A stretch of 64,000 nucleotides of DNA from Echinostoma caproni (Eukaryota > Platyhelminthes > Trematoda > Plagiorchiida > Echinostomatidae): the NCBI GenBank assembly GCA_900618425.1, contig UZAN01039570.1, forward strand, positions 19,977-83,976, read 5' to 3'. The notes below the pieces were generated by a model. The model did not search any database. It was not told where the DNA came from and was given only the letters and a program-made list of their open reading frames with translations. Positions 21,796 through 32,427 of this stretch are shown one piece after another (position 1 is the stretch's first letter; every line of letters begins with the position of its first letter). Made by a program: the position numbers and the translations under genes.

Positions 21796-22549
21796 GTGGC
21801 CCAAAACAACATCACATATTTGTTTGTCCACTCATTCGTTCATCCAGATTACTCGTGATACGGGGTGTGGGGGCCATGGTAGCTTTAGCGCTTACACGGA
21901 GGGGGCTTGTGCAGACGGATGATCACCGCTTATGCTGTAACTGGCATCCGACAGTAAACCTGTCTCGATAATCGCCCACGAACTTCATACAGGGGGTAGA
22001 TACGTCCGCAGTGTGATTTGTTTCAGCTAGGTGTGAAATTACTGCACTGGAGAGTAGCTTAATCGTTCCGGTCAGTGTTCAGCCAAGCAGGGTGGTGTTC
22101 ACGAATGTGTTCGGACACTGTACGTTGTTCCACATTAATAAGTAAATGAGTATACACAAAATGAAACTGCAGAGTCTGGAACGTTGTCCTTCAGTCGCAA
22201 ACACAATCGGCTTGGATGCGAACAAATTTGAATTGACTACGTCGGATAATGTTCTTTATATGATCTCAACTTATGTGTTCCCTTTGAACGGTAAAGAAAT
22301 GTACACGGATTTTTTCCTAACCCCTGTATTTTTTAAAGAGTTTTATGCGCACTGATTCACTTTGTTTACTAAACGCTCCGGATGCCCGTTACGTGCAAAG
22401 ATGGATTTTATAGTACGGAGCTTGTTGACTTGACAGGCTACAACGATCCACGTAGAGTGACGCGCATAAAACCGGAAGACGGTGTCTTTCAACAAATGGG
22501 TTTCTATTACAAAAGCGGTACTGAAATACAGATTACAATAGTGTAAAAT
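21796..22549. other. Region upstream of candidate exon
   Basis: No gene is supported. A 69-codon open frame at 22146-22355 has no recognisable domain. The sequence could contain the 5' UTR or promoter of the candidate gene starting at 22550. Confidence 0.35.
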
Positions 22550-22799
22550 ATGCAAACCTCAAACTGTGGCACTAGACGGTTAACGAACACCGGAATCTGT
22601 GAAGCCAGCGATTCGACAAGCAAGAACTGCGAGCAAGCAGGCATGCAGTGCGATGACAATAGAACGAATACACCGAACGATGTCGAACAAGATCACATGA
22701 ATCTGTGGTGGTCAACAGTGAGAAGCGACCTAGAGGGAACGAATCACAACACAGTGGATGTGAATGTGTCACCAGGGCCCGTCGTGACAGGACAGTGCG
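22550..22799 (+). CDS. Candidate first coding exon, unknown protein
   Basis: An ATG at 22550 (context aaatATGc, with an in-frame TAA two codons upstream) opens 83 codons plus one base, ending at a consensus donor gtgcg|gtgagt (GT at 22800-22801). The segment is clearly GC-richer than the surrounding AT-rich DNA. It encodes a polar, hydrophilic peptide rich in Asn, Thr, Asp and Glu with seven Cys, for example DHMNLWWSTVRSDLEG. The one-base phase it leaves fits the candidate exon at 32263-32425. I recognise no domain. It could be the cytosolic N-terminus of a larger protein, or a chance open frame. Confidence 0.45.
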
Positions 22800-25402
22800 G
22801 TGAGTGGGTGTAGGTGTGTGCGTGCGTGTGTTTACACAAGCATCAGAGTCAGTCGATCATGGGGATGGGTCGATGGGATGGGTGAGACCGACAGAGGTCA
22901 ACGTAATGGGGCAAACATACGAATAGTGTCAGCGTATGTGTAAACGGTGTGGAGAACAGTCATAGGTACGGATCAATGAGGGGATGAAATCAACATCGCA
23001 CGGTCAAAGGGAAGACAATGGACAGTAGGATAGTGGTACTGGGTGTGTGCATGTAAAGAGTGTCAATATGGGGCGGAAGTTATTCTACAGAGCTCTTCTT
23101 TTAGCTTGAATCCGATTTCCGGTCTCATGATGAAATCGTTTGTAGTATTCTGTGATTTCATTTTATTTTCCCAAGACAATTTTATTCCCAAGTAGTGAAA
23201 TATATATTGACATGTATTGCCATAAATACGAATAGCTGAAAACGAGCTTCTTCTCCACTTGGTTGTTTTGTTTCGAATATGTAACCAAATGAACTTTAAC
23301 TCAATTTATTGGTGTTTACACGTGAATCAATAAATGAATATAGCTACAGGCCAAAAATCAATTTTACGATTTCTCTTTTACACCAATCCGTAAAACTTAA
23401 ACGCAGGAAAATAGAATAAGCTGCCTGAGGAAACACGGTTTGTATCGAATCGATCATTGTAAATAACACGTGTTGTTGGGAAAGGTTTACCGATTTGAGG
23501 GTGCTTTTTTATTTGCTAACGTGGCTTGTACAACTTCCAGGTGGTCACTGGCATATGTGGCCATCGTCATAAAAAGTTATTACATATCAATAACCCAGAT
23601 TTTGTCAAGTGAAAACATCGTCGAGTGTTTTTTTATAGTGATTACCGCTCTGCAGTGTCCGCATGTAATTCATCAATCGAAGACGTAAACACTCTCTGGG
23701 GTTTCTAAACTGACCCCATGTTTAGTCGTTGATACGTGATGGAAATCCCGAATAAGTTAACAAATCACACAGCTGTTCGAAATGATTTAGAAAACATCCA
23801 GATTTTGAAACCATGCAAACATTGAAAAAAGTGCACGAAACAACGGTTGCAGAATTGTTCCACGTGAGTGGAACAGTGAATTGATACCATGTTAGATTAG
23901 CGCTGCCTGTTATGTATAAACTGCTTTGTATTCTGCTATAAGCACCAACTGAGATGCAGTTAAATGATTTCGGAATTCAATCGTATTCGCTTACAATTTT
24001 GTGTGTTTTGTTCATTATAATTCCGGTGGAATTTATTGCGTCTAAAACAAATTGCATTCAAAAATTGACTGTCTGTACAATCTTTGCAATGAACTAAATG
24101 AATTCCCGGCACCCGTTTCAATTTTTCTTCACTTGATACGTTCTATGTTGTGGGTTGATGTATGCTTTTTGTCTCAGACAGGCACAAATGTAGCAGGTGA
24201 CATCAGGACACTGTGATAAATCATGCAGCTGATGTCACTTGCTGGAATCTAATGAGACGACCGGTGTACCTTGGCGCTCGATTATGCGCTGTTCTCTCAC
24301 GCATAACTTCATTATCCGGCACAATTCAATTAATAAAATTTACGTAGTAGTGTGTGCCGGGGGGGGGTGAAGGAGGAGGGATAAGTAGAAACCCCGTCAG
24401 CCAGTTTGGAAAGTGTTCAGTTTCAACTATTCTGATTAAGGACTTAGAAACCAAAAGTGAAATTTTGTGCTAAGCAGGTACACCTGGTACAATTCCCTTA
24501 GCCGTTAATGATGACTTTCGGGATTTGGGGAACTATCTGTTTTTGTTTCTCGTAAAACATAGTGAAGTATGCTAAACAAACAGTTTATTTTTCTAAACAT
24601 GGACTCGCGGAACATCAGCAACGTCGTGTTATACTTGAATTTAGGCAGTTCCTGTTCAGGATCAACCAGTTTACTGGTGTAATGTGTTGTCCGTGTTGAA
24701 GAGGCTAAATTAAGTGTGTTTTAACTGCTTACAAGAAGTCGAACGATAAGCATTGGTTGAAACTACACGTGTTATAATTTTAGAAGGCGGTGCCCGGTTG
24801 AAGAAAGTTATTTATTGCAGATTACAGTTAATATACCAATAATTTGGCGTAAGTGTAACATGTACCACATTTGAAACGTCATCACCATTACCGGCAGCAC
24901 ACAGGGTAATGAATAAAGCAGTCCGTAGTTATTATTCGAGACAACAATTTGCCCTCAGCGGTCTTGTTAACTTTTGATCGTCGAAGGAAAGAACCATTAT
25001 ATTGCATACTACTCGCAAATGTAAGTAGTATCTCACAATACATGAACACATGCGAGTTTTGAAGCCCAAGCTTTACCGACAAAGGGCGCCTGTTCACACC
25101 AAAGCCAAAGTAGGAGCTTCAATTCCATGCATATTTGTGTGATTCAGAGCAATTTAAATAAATGGAAATATCACTCACAAACTACAAATCTGTTTTGTTC
25201 GTGCAACAATGAACTGATCATTTATTAATGAACCAGTTTTATTTCGATTAATGAATTTGTATTGATTCGCTGTGATTATGTGGTTGTATCTGTTTTTTTC
25301 GAAAGATTACAAGGGTCAAATATCACCGAAAACATGCACAGTGGTGTATAACACTACTGCCAGTGGAAGATGGAATAATATCATTTACTAACTGCACATT
25401 GG
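22800..25402. other. Presumed intron or intergenic DNA, no gene seen
   Basis: It begins with GT-rich sequence (22800-22835) just after the candidate donor. The rest is AT-rich with short open frames only. A poly-G tract lies near 24359-24367. I can support no gene. Confidence 0.45.
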
Positions 25403-25440
25403 GGTGGAGAGAATCACCTCAAGCAGGGATTCTCTCCACC
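25403..25440. repeat. Perfect 13-bp hairpin at LINE 5' edge
   Basis: ggtggagagaatc (25403-25415) and its exact reverse complement (25428-25440) are separated by a 12-nt loop. The recognisable LINE coding sequence begins immediately downstream, so this may mark the truncation point. Confidence 0.7.
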
Positions 25441-25462
25441 CTACCGCCACCGAACACACGCT

Positions 25463-26991
25463 TTGGGCCCACCGTGGTTGTACCGGGAGTTGCTAAAGTG
25501 CCTCCGGCAGGGAAACGAAGCTTGGTCTAGATACCGCGGAACAGGCACGGGATATGAGGAGTATCAAACCATTCGGAACCAGTGTACTGCACTGAAGAAA
25601 TGCAGGAGGACCATATTTGAGGAGCGCATTGCAGCGGTTTCTGTACAGGTGCCGAAGCGGCTGTATACCCATCTCAGGCGAATAGTAGGAACTACTTCGA
25701 GCTTTCCGACTATCACAAAAGACGGGTTATTAGCTGAAAACGATGAGGGCAAAGCACCTATATTGGCATCACATTATGTTCCAGGATATTCCCAGATTTT
25801 AACACATCGCCACGTCTACCGGGCGCTGACACTGTACCAAACTGAGCTCCATTTACTATCGGAGAGATAGCCTTGAAGCCGCGTCGGCTGAAGGTTCACC
25901 AGTCACGTAGATCTGCTGGGGTGTATCCATTTACCGCAAGGGAGATGATAGACGAACTCGCAGTGCCGTTGTGCAACCTATGCAACCGCTGCAGTGGACG
26001 GATGTTGTCACTGTGCCAATACCTAAAAGCGGAGATAAGAGTGACTCTTGAAACAACCGACCAGACAGTCTTATTAGTATTGTGGGCAAAATAATGAAAC
26101 GAATGGTGGTTGCACGGCTTCGGCAGCATTTGGTGTGGCATGGTCATCTGTGCCACCAACAACGCGGTTTTAGTCCGGGTCTCTCATGCCGTTCGAACGT
26201 GCTCCTAGTCCGCGAATGCTGGACTGAGGACAAGGCCAAAGAAAACGAAATGAACATCATCTTTGTGCATTTCAAAAAAAGCCTTCGAGAAAGTGCTATA
26301 CAACCGCCTTCCGCGAAAGGTGTCCAACCTTGGCGTAGGTGTGACCATGCTGAATTGGCTGCAAGAGTTCCCTACCGACAGGAAATTCTACGTCCGTGTT
26401 GCCAGGTCGCTATCTACCTTCTAACCCACCTCTAGTGGGGTCCCCCAAGGCTCTGTCTTTGGTTTACTCTTCTCCGTGGTTTATGTCAATGACTTGCCCA
26501 GTCAGCTGCGTAGCCCATCACTTATGTATTTGAATGAAATCAAAATCTGGCTTACAATCGAGGGTACAGAGGATCAAAGTACTCTAAAAGATCTTAACAT
26601 CCTGGTTCAGTGGGCGGATACCTGGGTACTTCCAGTCAACACCTCAAGGTGTACTTACCTGCACCTGGGGTGTGCTGAGGTGGTCTACAGCCTTCAAGGA
26701 ACCAGAATACGCAGAACATCGTGCAAAAGAAGCCCCGGGAGTTATGATGACAAGATCAATGAAGACCCGAGAAAACACCGATTGGGTCTGTGCCAATGTT
26801 TGGAACATTCTGGGACCCATTTGAAGATCTTTCAGTCGGCTTACGATCAAAGCTTTTGGACTGATTTACGCTTCCCACGTTAGACCGAAATTGAGTAAGA
26901 TAGCGCCTCGACAAACTCCTGCACAAACGGTGAACTGGCTAAGTTGGAGCGTGTACAACGTGCCGCCAATAGACTCGTTGTTAGACTACAG
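25463..26991 (+). pseudogene. CR1-like reverse transcriptase, dead
   Basis: Segments in different frames preserve the usual order. 25463-25870 carries PPWLYRELLK and FEERIAAV, the pre-RT linker. Around 26000-26100 a shifted frame reads VVTVPIPKSGDKSD and then SIVGKIMKRMV. 26082-26435 holds GFSPGLSC and the motif A region (IFVHFKK, where FIDFRKAF is typical). About 26440-26883 carries SSGVPQGSV (motif B) and VYVNDLPSQL, and motif C appears as MYLNEIKIW where YADD is expected. Near 26944 LERVQRAANRL is the typical C-terminal landmark. Both catalytic Asp residues of motif C are lost and frames change several times, so this copy is inactive. Confidence 0.8.
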
Positions 26992-27412
26992 GTATTGACC
27001 AAACTCGTGCAACATCCTGATTTTTATTACATTTGTTCCTCTCAATCCTTTATTCTTCCAGCCTCATTCACGCGTTTGAATATGATATTGCCCCACATCA
27101 GATGCAACATAGCTGATATAATATCCACTTGTTTCACTACTTCTATTAGCCACATGCCATTAAATTGTACGATTTCGCGATTTCAACGATTTTTGCAAAT
27201 GCATCAGTTGTAAGATAACAAGGTCACAGTAGAAAACCTAACTGTAATTTATTCATTAAAATGACTCATAGACTTTATACAGGTATTGCACTTTCATCTC
27301 GTCCATGTTCCATTTTCTCCTCTTCAATTTTGAGCGCTGGAGGCAGTCTCCTTAGGATGGAATCCACCAAGTTAACTGCCAAACAGAATTTTTAAGTTTC
27401 ATCTAATACACC
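26988..27412 (+). repeat. 425-bp direct duplication, copy 1
   Basis: Matches 27424-27848 base for base in length with five mismatches by eye. It is followed by a single N and a short AT run. Confidence 0.95.
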
Positions 27413-28026
27413 NATATATATATACAGGTATTGACCAAACTCGTGCAACATCCTGATTTTTATTACATTTGTTCCTCTCAATGCTTTATTCTTCCAGTCT
27501 CATTCACGGGTTTGAATATGATATTGCCCCACATCAGATGCAACATATCTGATATAATATCCACTTGTTTCACTACTTCTATTAGCCACATGCCATTAAA
27601 TTGTACAATTTCGCGATTTCAACGATTTTTGCAAATGCATCAGTTGTAAGATAACAAGGTCACAGTAGAAAACCTAACTGTAATTTATTCATTAAAATGA
27701 CTCATAGACTTTATACAGGTATTGCACTTTCATCTCGTCCATGTTCCATTTTCTCCTCTTCAATTTTGAGCGCTGGAGGCAGTCTCCTTAGGATGGAATC
27801 CACCAAGTTAACTGCCAAACAGAATTTTTAAGTTTCATCTAATACACCGCACACTTTTACCACTGGCGACCAATGGCAAGGTAGCTGACTTATCCCTATT
27901 TCTGAAAGAGGGAAACGTTTCCGATTAAATTAAAATCCTAGCTGCTGCGCGTTAATAAAACGAATTTGACATTGAAATCAACCCCTCTAGAAACTGTATA
28001 AATGTGAAAAAATAATATTCATTCAG
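26992..28026 (+). mobile_element. 1,035-bp intron-like insert inside the LINE
   Basis: This sequence has no counterpart in the LINE reading frame and sits between two LINE parts that join cleanly across it. The left junction is ctacag|gtattg and the right junction is ttcag|gtctaa, so CAG is present at both edges and the insert itself begins GT and ends AG. It contains a 425-bp duplication (26988-27412 and 27424-27848). I find no coding sequence or known terminal motif. It may be a non-autonomous element with a 3-bp target duplication or an intron-like insertion. Its true length is nearer 600 bp if the duplication is an assembly error. Confidence 0.65.
27424..27848 (+). repeat. 425-bp direct duplication, copy 2
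   Basis: Second copy of 26988-27412. The spacer is only N plus ten AT bases (27413-27423). An unmerged allelic overlap is possible. Confidence 0.95.
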
Positions 28027-28433
28027 GTCTAACCGTGTGATCAGTTATGAAGGTCGTCCACAGGCTACTAATAAGTTTGCAGTTGCGTATTAGGAAGATC
28101 GTGAGAGGTGATATGGGCCCGGAGTTGCAGCAGCATTTTCCCTTACGTACAGAGGAACGCACTCGGGGGCAATCTCATATTGCGTTAACTTCAGTCACTT
28201 GGTCTTCCGTTAATCCGCCGACTCTCGCAGAGGCGAACAACGCTCTGAAATTCTCTTCCAGCAACTCTCTTTTAGATACCACTGATTTCTCTTTCAATCC
28301 TAAAACGATTTCGGAAGATACTGTAAGACAAAAAGTGCACGCCTTATTCTACTCGAGTGTCCACTGCCAGAAGTGTATCTCCAAAGTAGAGCCTACCGAT
28401 AAATCGTTTTCTTTAAAGCATTTCGTTTGGTAA

Positions 28434-29489
28434 ATCGAAATAACAAACAACATTACCATTGATACAGTGATGAACCTTGGTTTTCGTAGCCCGGGTCGGA
28501 GAGTTTCGGCAGTATCGTGAGATTGAAAACTGTTATTATTGGTTAATGGTATTCATCGGTCTGAGGTCAGCTTGACTGGATCATATGTTGACCGGCGTTC
28601 ACTTATCCTAAGTGAAGAGTTTTATTGCAGTTTATATGAAGATTTGTTTTCGGTGGTCATTTAAAATGTTTGATTGCACCCTTGGCAGCTTCCCTTTTGC
28701 CAATTCAATTCTTCTTTGGTTGTATTATGGGTTTCTGAAATTTCATTCTCCTTGAGGAAATTCGGGATTAGGAATAAAACCGCTGTAGATGAAGCTGAAT
28801 AAATCAATTGACAGAATCATGCATGAGAGCCCTTCATCACGGGCACTTCAATTAGTGATGAAACCTTTCAAATCAGATTATCCAGCCGAACGAACTAGAT
28901 AAAGGAAATTAATTTCAATAGTTATGATGCAACACAATATTTTGTTTGACAGTACTCATTCACTCCGGTTCAGCAGCAAGAAACACGTAAAAGCTTTGAC
29001 AACCTTGCACAAGTGTCTACCGCCACTATCGTTCCTTACATGGCGGGACAATTCGATCATGCGGTAAATTTTGCATCGAGGTTACATTAGTATTCAATTG
29101 ACGAAAAGGTTTTCTACCCAGATTCGACTCTCACCTATCATGAAATAAGTCATCTGTCCTAATGCTGAAATCACTTCACAAATATCTATACAATTCCTTT
29201 TGTATTCCTCAACTATCCAATCGCTTACCAAACTAACAAGCCCATCCATAACCACATGGCTTTACCCTACACAAAAATCTACCCCATTGGCTGATTTTAG
29301 ATAAGTTACTGATTGCGATTACCTAGAAGGAATAGCAGAAAAATGTCAAAACGGTTCCAAACAAAGTTGCATTCGTATTATCACAAAATTCGGTATTGAT
29401 TTCTCGGCATAAATATGTGCATTTGTTTTCGTCATTACCTTTCTCGAAAATTTATACATTTCTCGTATGAGAGTAATACAGAATTTGAT
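28434..29489. other. Non-coding stretch, no gene seen
   Basis: AT-rich sequence after the LINE. I see no gene or nameable repeat. Confidence 0.5.
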
Positions 29490-29527
29490 TTGCTTATATG
29501 TTGAATTCATCGTGTACATGAGGCAGT
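29490..29527 (-). repeat. SINE tail fragment
   Basis: The plus-strand word ttgaattcatcgtgtacatg (29501-29520) is the reverse complement of the tail word shared by the SINE copies at 21190-21310, 21700-21795 and 29590-29780. Only the tail is recognisable. Confidence 0.35.
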
Positions 29528-29589
29528 AAGCTGACATTGATGGGTTTTGCTATATCGTGTATATTCACAATGAGAAACGGTCTAATTAG

Positions 29590-29780
29590 CTACCCGGTGG
29601 CCGAGTGGGTAGTATTCTTGCGTTCTACCTGTGAGCTCTCGGGTCGATGGATTCGCACTGCTGATGAGACTCAATCCGGTCGAAACAGCTGTCCAGTGCT
29701 TCCCGGCTTTTCAGCTCAGGCCTCATTTACACGACGAATCCATCATGTTTATGCATTTCAAGCCTTGCACCATCCTTATT
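29590..29780 (+). mobile_element. tRNA-derived SINE carrying a hammerhead ribozyme
   Basis: A tRNA-like head (A-box-like tggccgagtgggtag at about 29598, degenerate B box ggtcgatggattcgc) is followed at once by a complete 45-nt hammerhead motif (29655-29699) and a tail with caggcctcatttacacgacg. Degraded copies of the same arrangement occur at 6980-7130, 21190-21310, 21700-21795 and 31600-31800. SINE-like repeats with hammerheads are known from schistosomes (the Sm-alpha family). This copy is a related design, but I cannot say whether it is the same family. Boundaries are approximate, with no clear target-site duplication. Confidence 0.7.
29655..29699 (+). ncRNA. Hammerhead ribozyme (type I), apparently intact
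   Basis: All conserved parts are present in order. Stem I 5' strand GCACTG (29655-29660) pairs perfectly with CAGTGC (29694-29699). The core CTGATGA spans 29661-29667. Stem II is GACT/GGTC (29668-29671 with 29678-29681; three Watson-Crick pairs and one T-G) with a 6-nt loop. GAAA follows at 29682-29685. Stem III is ACA/TGT (29685-29692) with a minimal GC loop, and the cleavage triplet GTC has C17 at 29693. The RNA is predicted to self-cleave after 29693. The very short stem III suggests that, as in other SINE and PLE hammerheads, it may work best as a dimer. Confidence 0.85.
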
Positions 29781-31599
29781 CTGCGGTTTTAGTAAGGATT
29801 AAGTCATCACGAAGAGTCATTTACAGTAATCGTTTTTAGACCAACTAATATGACGTAACTACTGAATGAAGCATACCATTTTCTGTAATAACAAGCAAAT
29901 CGTAAGTGTTCTATGAGGATTATTTATCACGCGCAGATGCTATGTGGATGTTGCCAGAAAGCCATTCATCATATACAACACAATGGGATCAAGTTTAATG
30001 GACAGAAACATCCGGTCACTAATGGATCTATTTGCTGGTCACCTCCCATCGATAGCCGAATGGGCGTTTCCTGGCCGTATCATATATCCATGTATTTATT
30101 TACTTTCATGTCAACCAGATGTTGGAAGGTTCACTAGTTTTATTTTTTTATCAAACTATAAAAATTGAACTCGTAAACGTTTGGTACCAGAGAGAGAGCC
30201 ACAGGGAAAACTTAAGTTTTAAGTTCCGGAGTGGCTTTTGCATAAAAATTATGTCATTTGTATTGCACAGTTTCCCAAATTGACCATTAATTGCAATACA
30301 ATTTCCTCTGGCAAACTTATGAGAAATCTAAAAATATAATAAAAATCAATATCAACCTTGGTGAGATTCACAAGCAATTCCAACTGTTTCTGCATCCTTC
30401 CTAACCTTCGTGTATGTAACTGATATCATTGCTACGAGCTATGCGGTCGATGAAGCGAACTGTTGCGCATGAACGCTTTTAAATATTTTACAATGACTAG
30501 AATATGAATGACTTGACAAATCTTTCCTGGAAGCCCAGAACCGGTTTTAGGGTTCTGGCTGCTCGTGAGGCTTGCCAAGTAATTAAAATACTAGTCATCG
30601 TAAAGTAATACATAAAGACGCCTAACTCACGGTTGTTGTGGTTCAAAGCACCTAAACCAGCTACAGAACACAGAATCATAGTATTGTTTCTGAAATAGAC
30701 TGCCAAAAGAAATATACCCGGTGTTGTGAATGAGATAGTTGTGTCAAAAATACACGTCCTGGTACAAGTATATGAACTGATGGACGGATATGTGTCTGGT
30801 AAGTATTAGGAACCGCGAAACCGATCGCGTGATTTCAGGGCAGTTTTTTCGAGTCATTTACGTATTTCTTATTATAAAACCTGTATAAACACAAACATTT
30901 CGAGATTTATAGAAAACCCATTGATCAACTGTTCCTCAGAATTACTTTAAGAACGAAATTCTGTTTTACTCTAATAGGGCATTCATTGTACATTATCCGC
31001 TGATGTACTCAGATAAAATATCCTGTTTCCACTTCAATAAAGGAACATAAGGCTTTTTAATTTTAAAAGCTGACTAGACAAAAGGCATTAATAATGGATG
31101 AATTTGAAAAGGGAATCAATAAATTGGAAGAATAAAAGACTTCAGGTAAACAAATGCGTAATAAGTAGTCCGAGCAAGACTTATTCGCAGAACTACCTAT
31201 TGCGAGTGACACTCGTTGGTAAGTTGTGATTCATCAAAACCATTGTTCTTGTCCCGCAGACCATAAAACGGAATGTCGTGGTGTGTTCATGAACTCTTTT
31301 GAAAACTATGAAGATTCCAAAGATAATTTGTACATCTAGGGAGGGATTTGTCGCAATACTACTTATTAGGTATTTCATTTCGAATGATTCTCAACGGCTT
31401 TGGGTCCTTTATCTTTGACTGCGGTTTTTGTGGTTATGATTATTGTTTTGATGGAAATGCTAGTAAAATTCCAACTAATATTTATGAGCATAATTTAATA
31501 CCCATACACTGCGAACGGTAAGATAGATGTAGTGAGCAATTCGTCCTGCTTATTGGTGAATTCAGTTGTGTTTGAACTAAAATAGATATAAACTTTAAG
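29781..31599. other. Non-coding stretch, no gene seen
   Basis: AT-rich DNA with open frames under 80 codons and no supported splice pairs. I see no named repeat. Confidence 0.5.
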
Positions 31600-31800
31600 G
31601 CTGTTTTGACCTTGTCGAGTCTCATCAGTAGTGCGCACCCGCTGACCCTAATAAGGATAGAACTAGGGAATTTCCAGTTTGTTTTGTGATAGCTAACAAA
31701 GAGCAGTGCATGAGTATTTCTCTCCCCTTGGAATTAGTCAGCTGGAAGCATTCTTTTTCTTCGTAGGATTTGGGCCGTGGATGTTCTGGCTGGAGACAAG
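31600..31800 (-). repeat. Ribozyme-SINE relics
   Basis: On the minus strand, 31635-31600 gives GCACTA, an intact CTGATGA, a stem II closed by GAC/GTC, then AAAA instead of GAAA, after which similarity fades. A second block at about 31690-31720 (minus) resembles the ribozyme 3' half at 6980-7005 (gaaatactcatgcactgctctttg). Two nested or adjacent degraded copies are likely. Confidence 0.45.
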
Positions 31801-32262
31801 ACTCTTATTACTCAATGGAAAATAATTTAGTGAGTTGCATGTAATCCCTAGGTTGTTCATTGAATTACGATGAAGTTCAATTGTTCGGCTTTAGATATTG
31901 GATCACCAAAGTTCGATGAAATAACGTATACAATCATCCTACCACCTTTTTCATAGTTATGTAGAGATAACGGATTTTGTAAAGTATAATAAAACGTTGA
32001 CTGTATTTTTATCAACAAAATTGTTTTGAAAACAGATGGTAGGTTGTCACATTAGGTCGTATATGCGTAGGATTTACCTGCTATTTAGAAATACACCTCT
32101 TTAACTGTCAGGCAGTGTCTACTATCTTTCTGAATCAGAGAATTACAATTGGGCCATTTGTTAACGAAGGGTATGCGGGTCTCACTGGTAGCCTTGCTTG
32201 GTGCTTTGCCTCAGAACTCTAACAACTTCATCTACCCTTTTATTCTTTTTGTTTTTTATTAG

Positions 32263-32425
32263 GCTTACAATTGATCAAACAATCAGCGCAACGCAACCAT
32301 TTGTTTAAAGGAAAATCGGAAAAGCTAGGCGGAAGTGAAGGGAGTTTAATATCCAACGTACGAAATGGTCAGTTAGTGACTATAGCCGCCCGACCACTGC
32401 CAGAATCCACTTACGTATGCGAAAG
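32263..32425 (+). CDS. Candidate internal exon, unknown protein
   Basis: A strong acceptor (long T-rich tract ending in tttttattag, AG at 32261-32262) opens a frame that reaches a good donor gaaag|gtatgag (GT at 32426-32427). The exon is 163 bp: two bases, 53 codons, two bases. The peptide includes QLIKQSAQRNHLFKGKSEKL and RNGQLVTIAARPLPESTYV. Its leading two bases complete the codon left by the candidate exon ending at 22799, and the frame stays open, so the two may belong to one gene with an intron of about 9.5 kb. No domain is recognised, and chance agreement of phase is one in three. Confidence 0.42.
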
Positions 32426-32427
32426 GT

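Larger units (their letters stand above)
25441..28433 (+). mobile_element. CR1/jockey-type LINE, 5'-truncated, split by an insert
   Basis: A non-LTR retrotransposon lacking its endonuclease half. Reverse transcriptase sequence runs from 25463 to 26991, is interrupted by foreign sequence at 26992-28026, and resumes at 28027 with the C-terminal RKIVRGDMGPELQQHFPLRT block (about 28090-28160). Joining the two flanks across the insert restores a continuous alignment with the expected CR1-like C-terminal order, apart from point stops. The 3' limit is uncertain: the frame stays open to 28433, but the sequence after about 28200 does not look like the LINE tail I expect. Confidence 0.8.
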
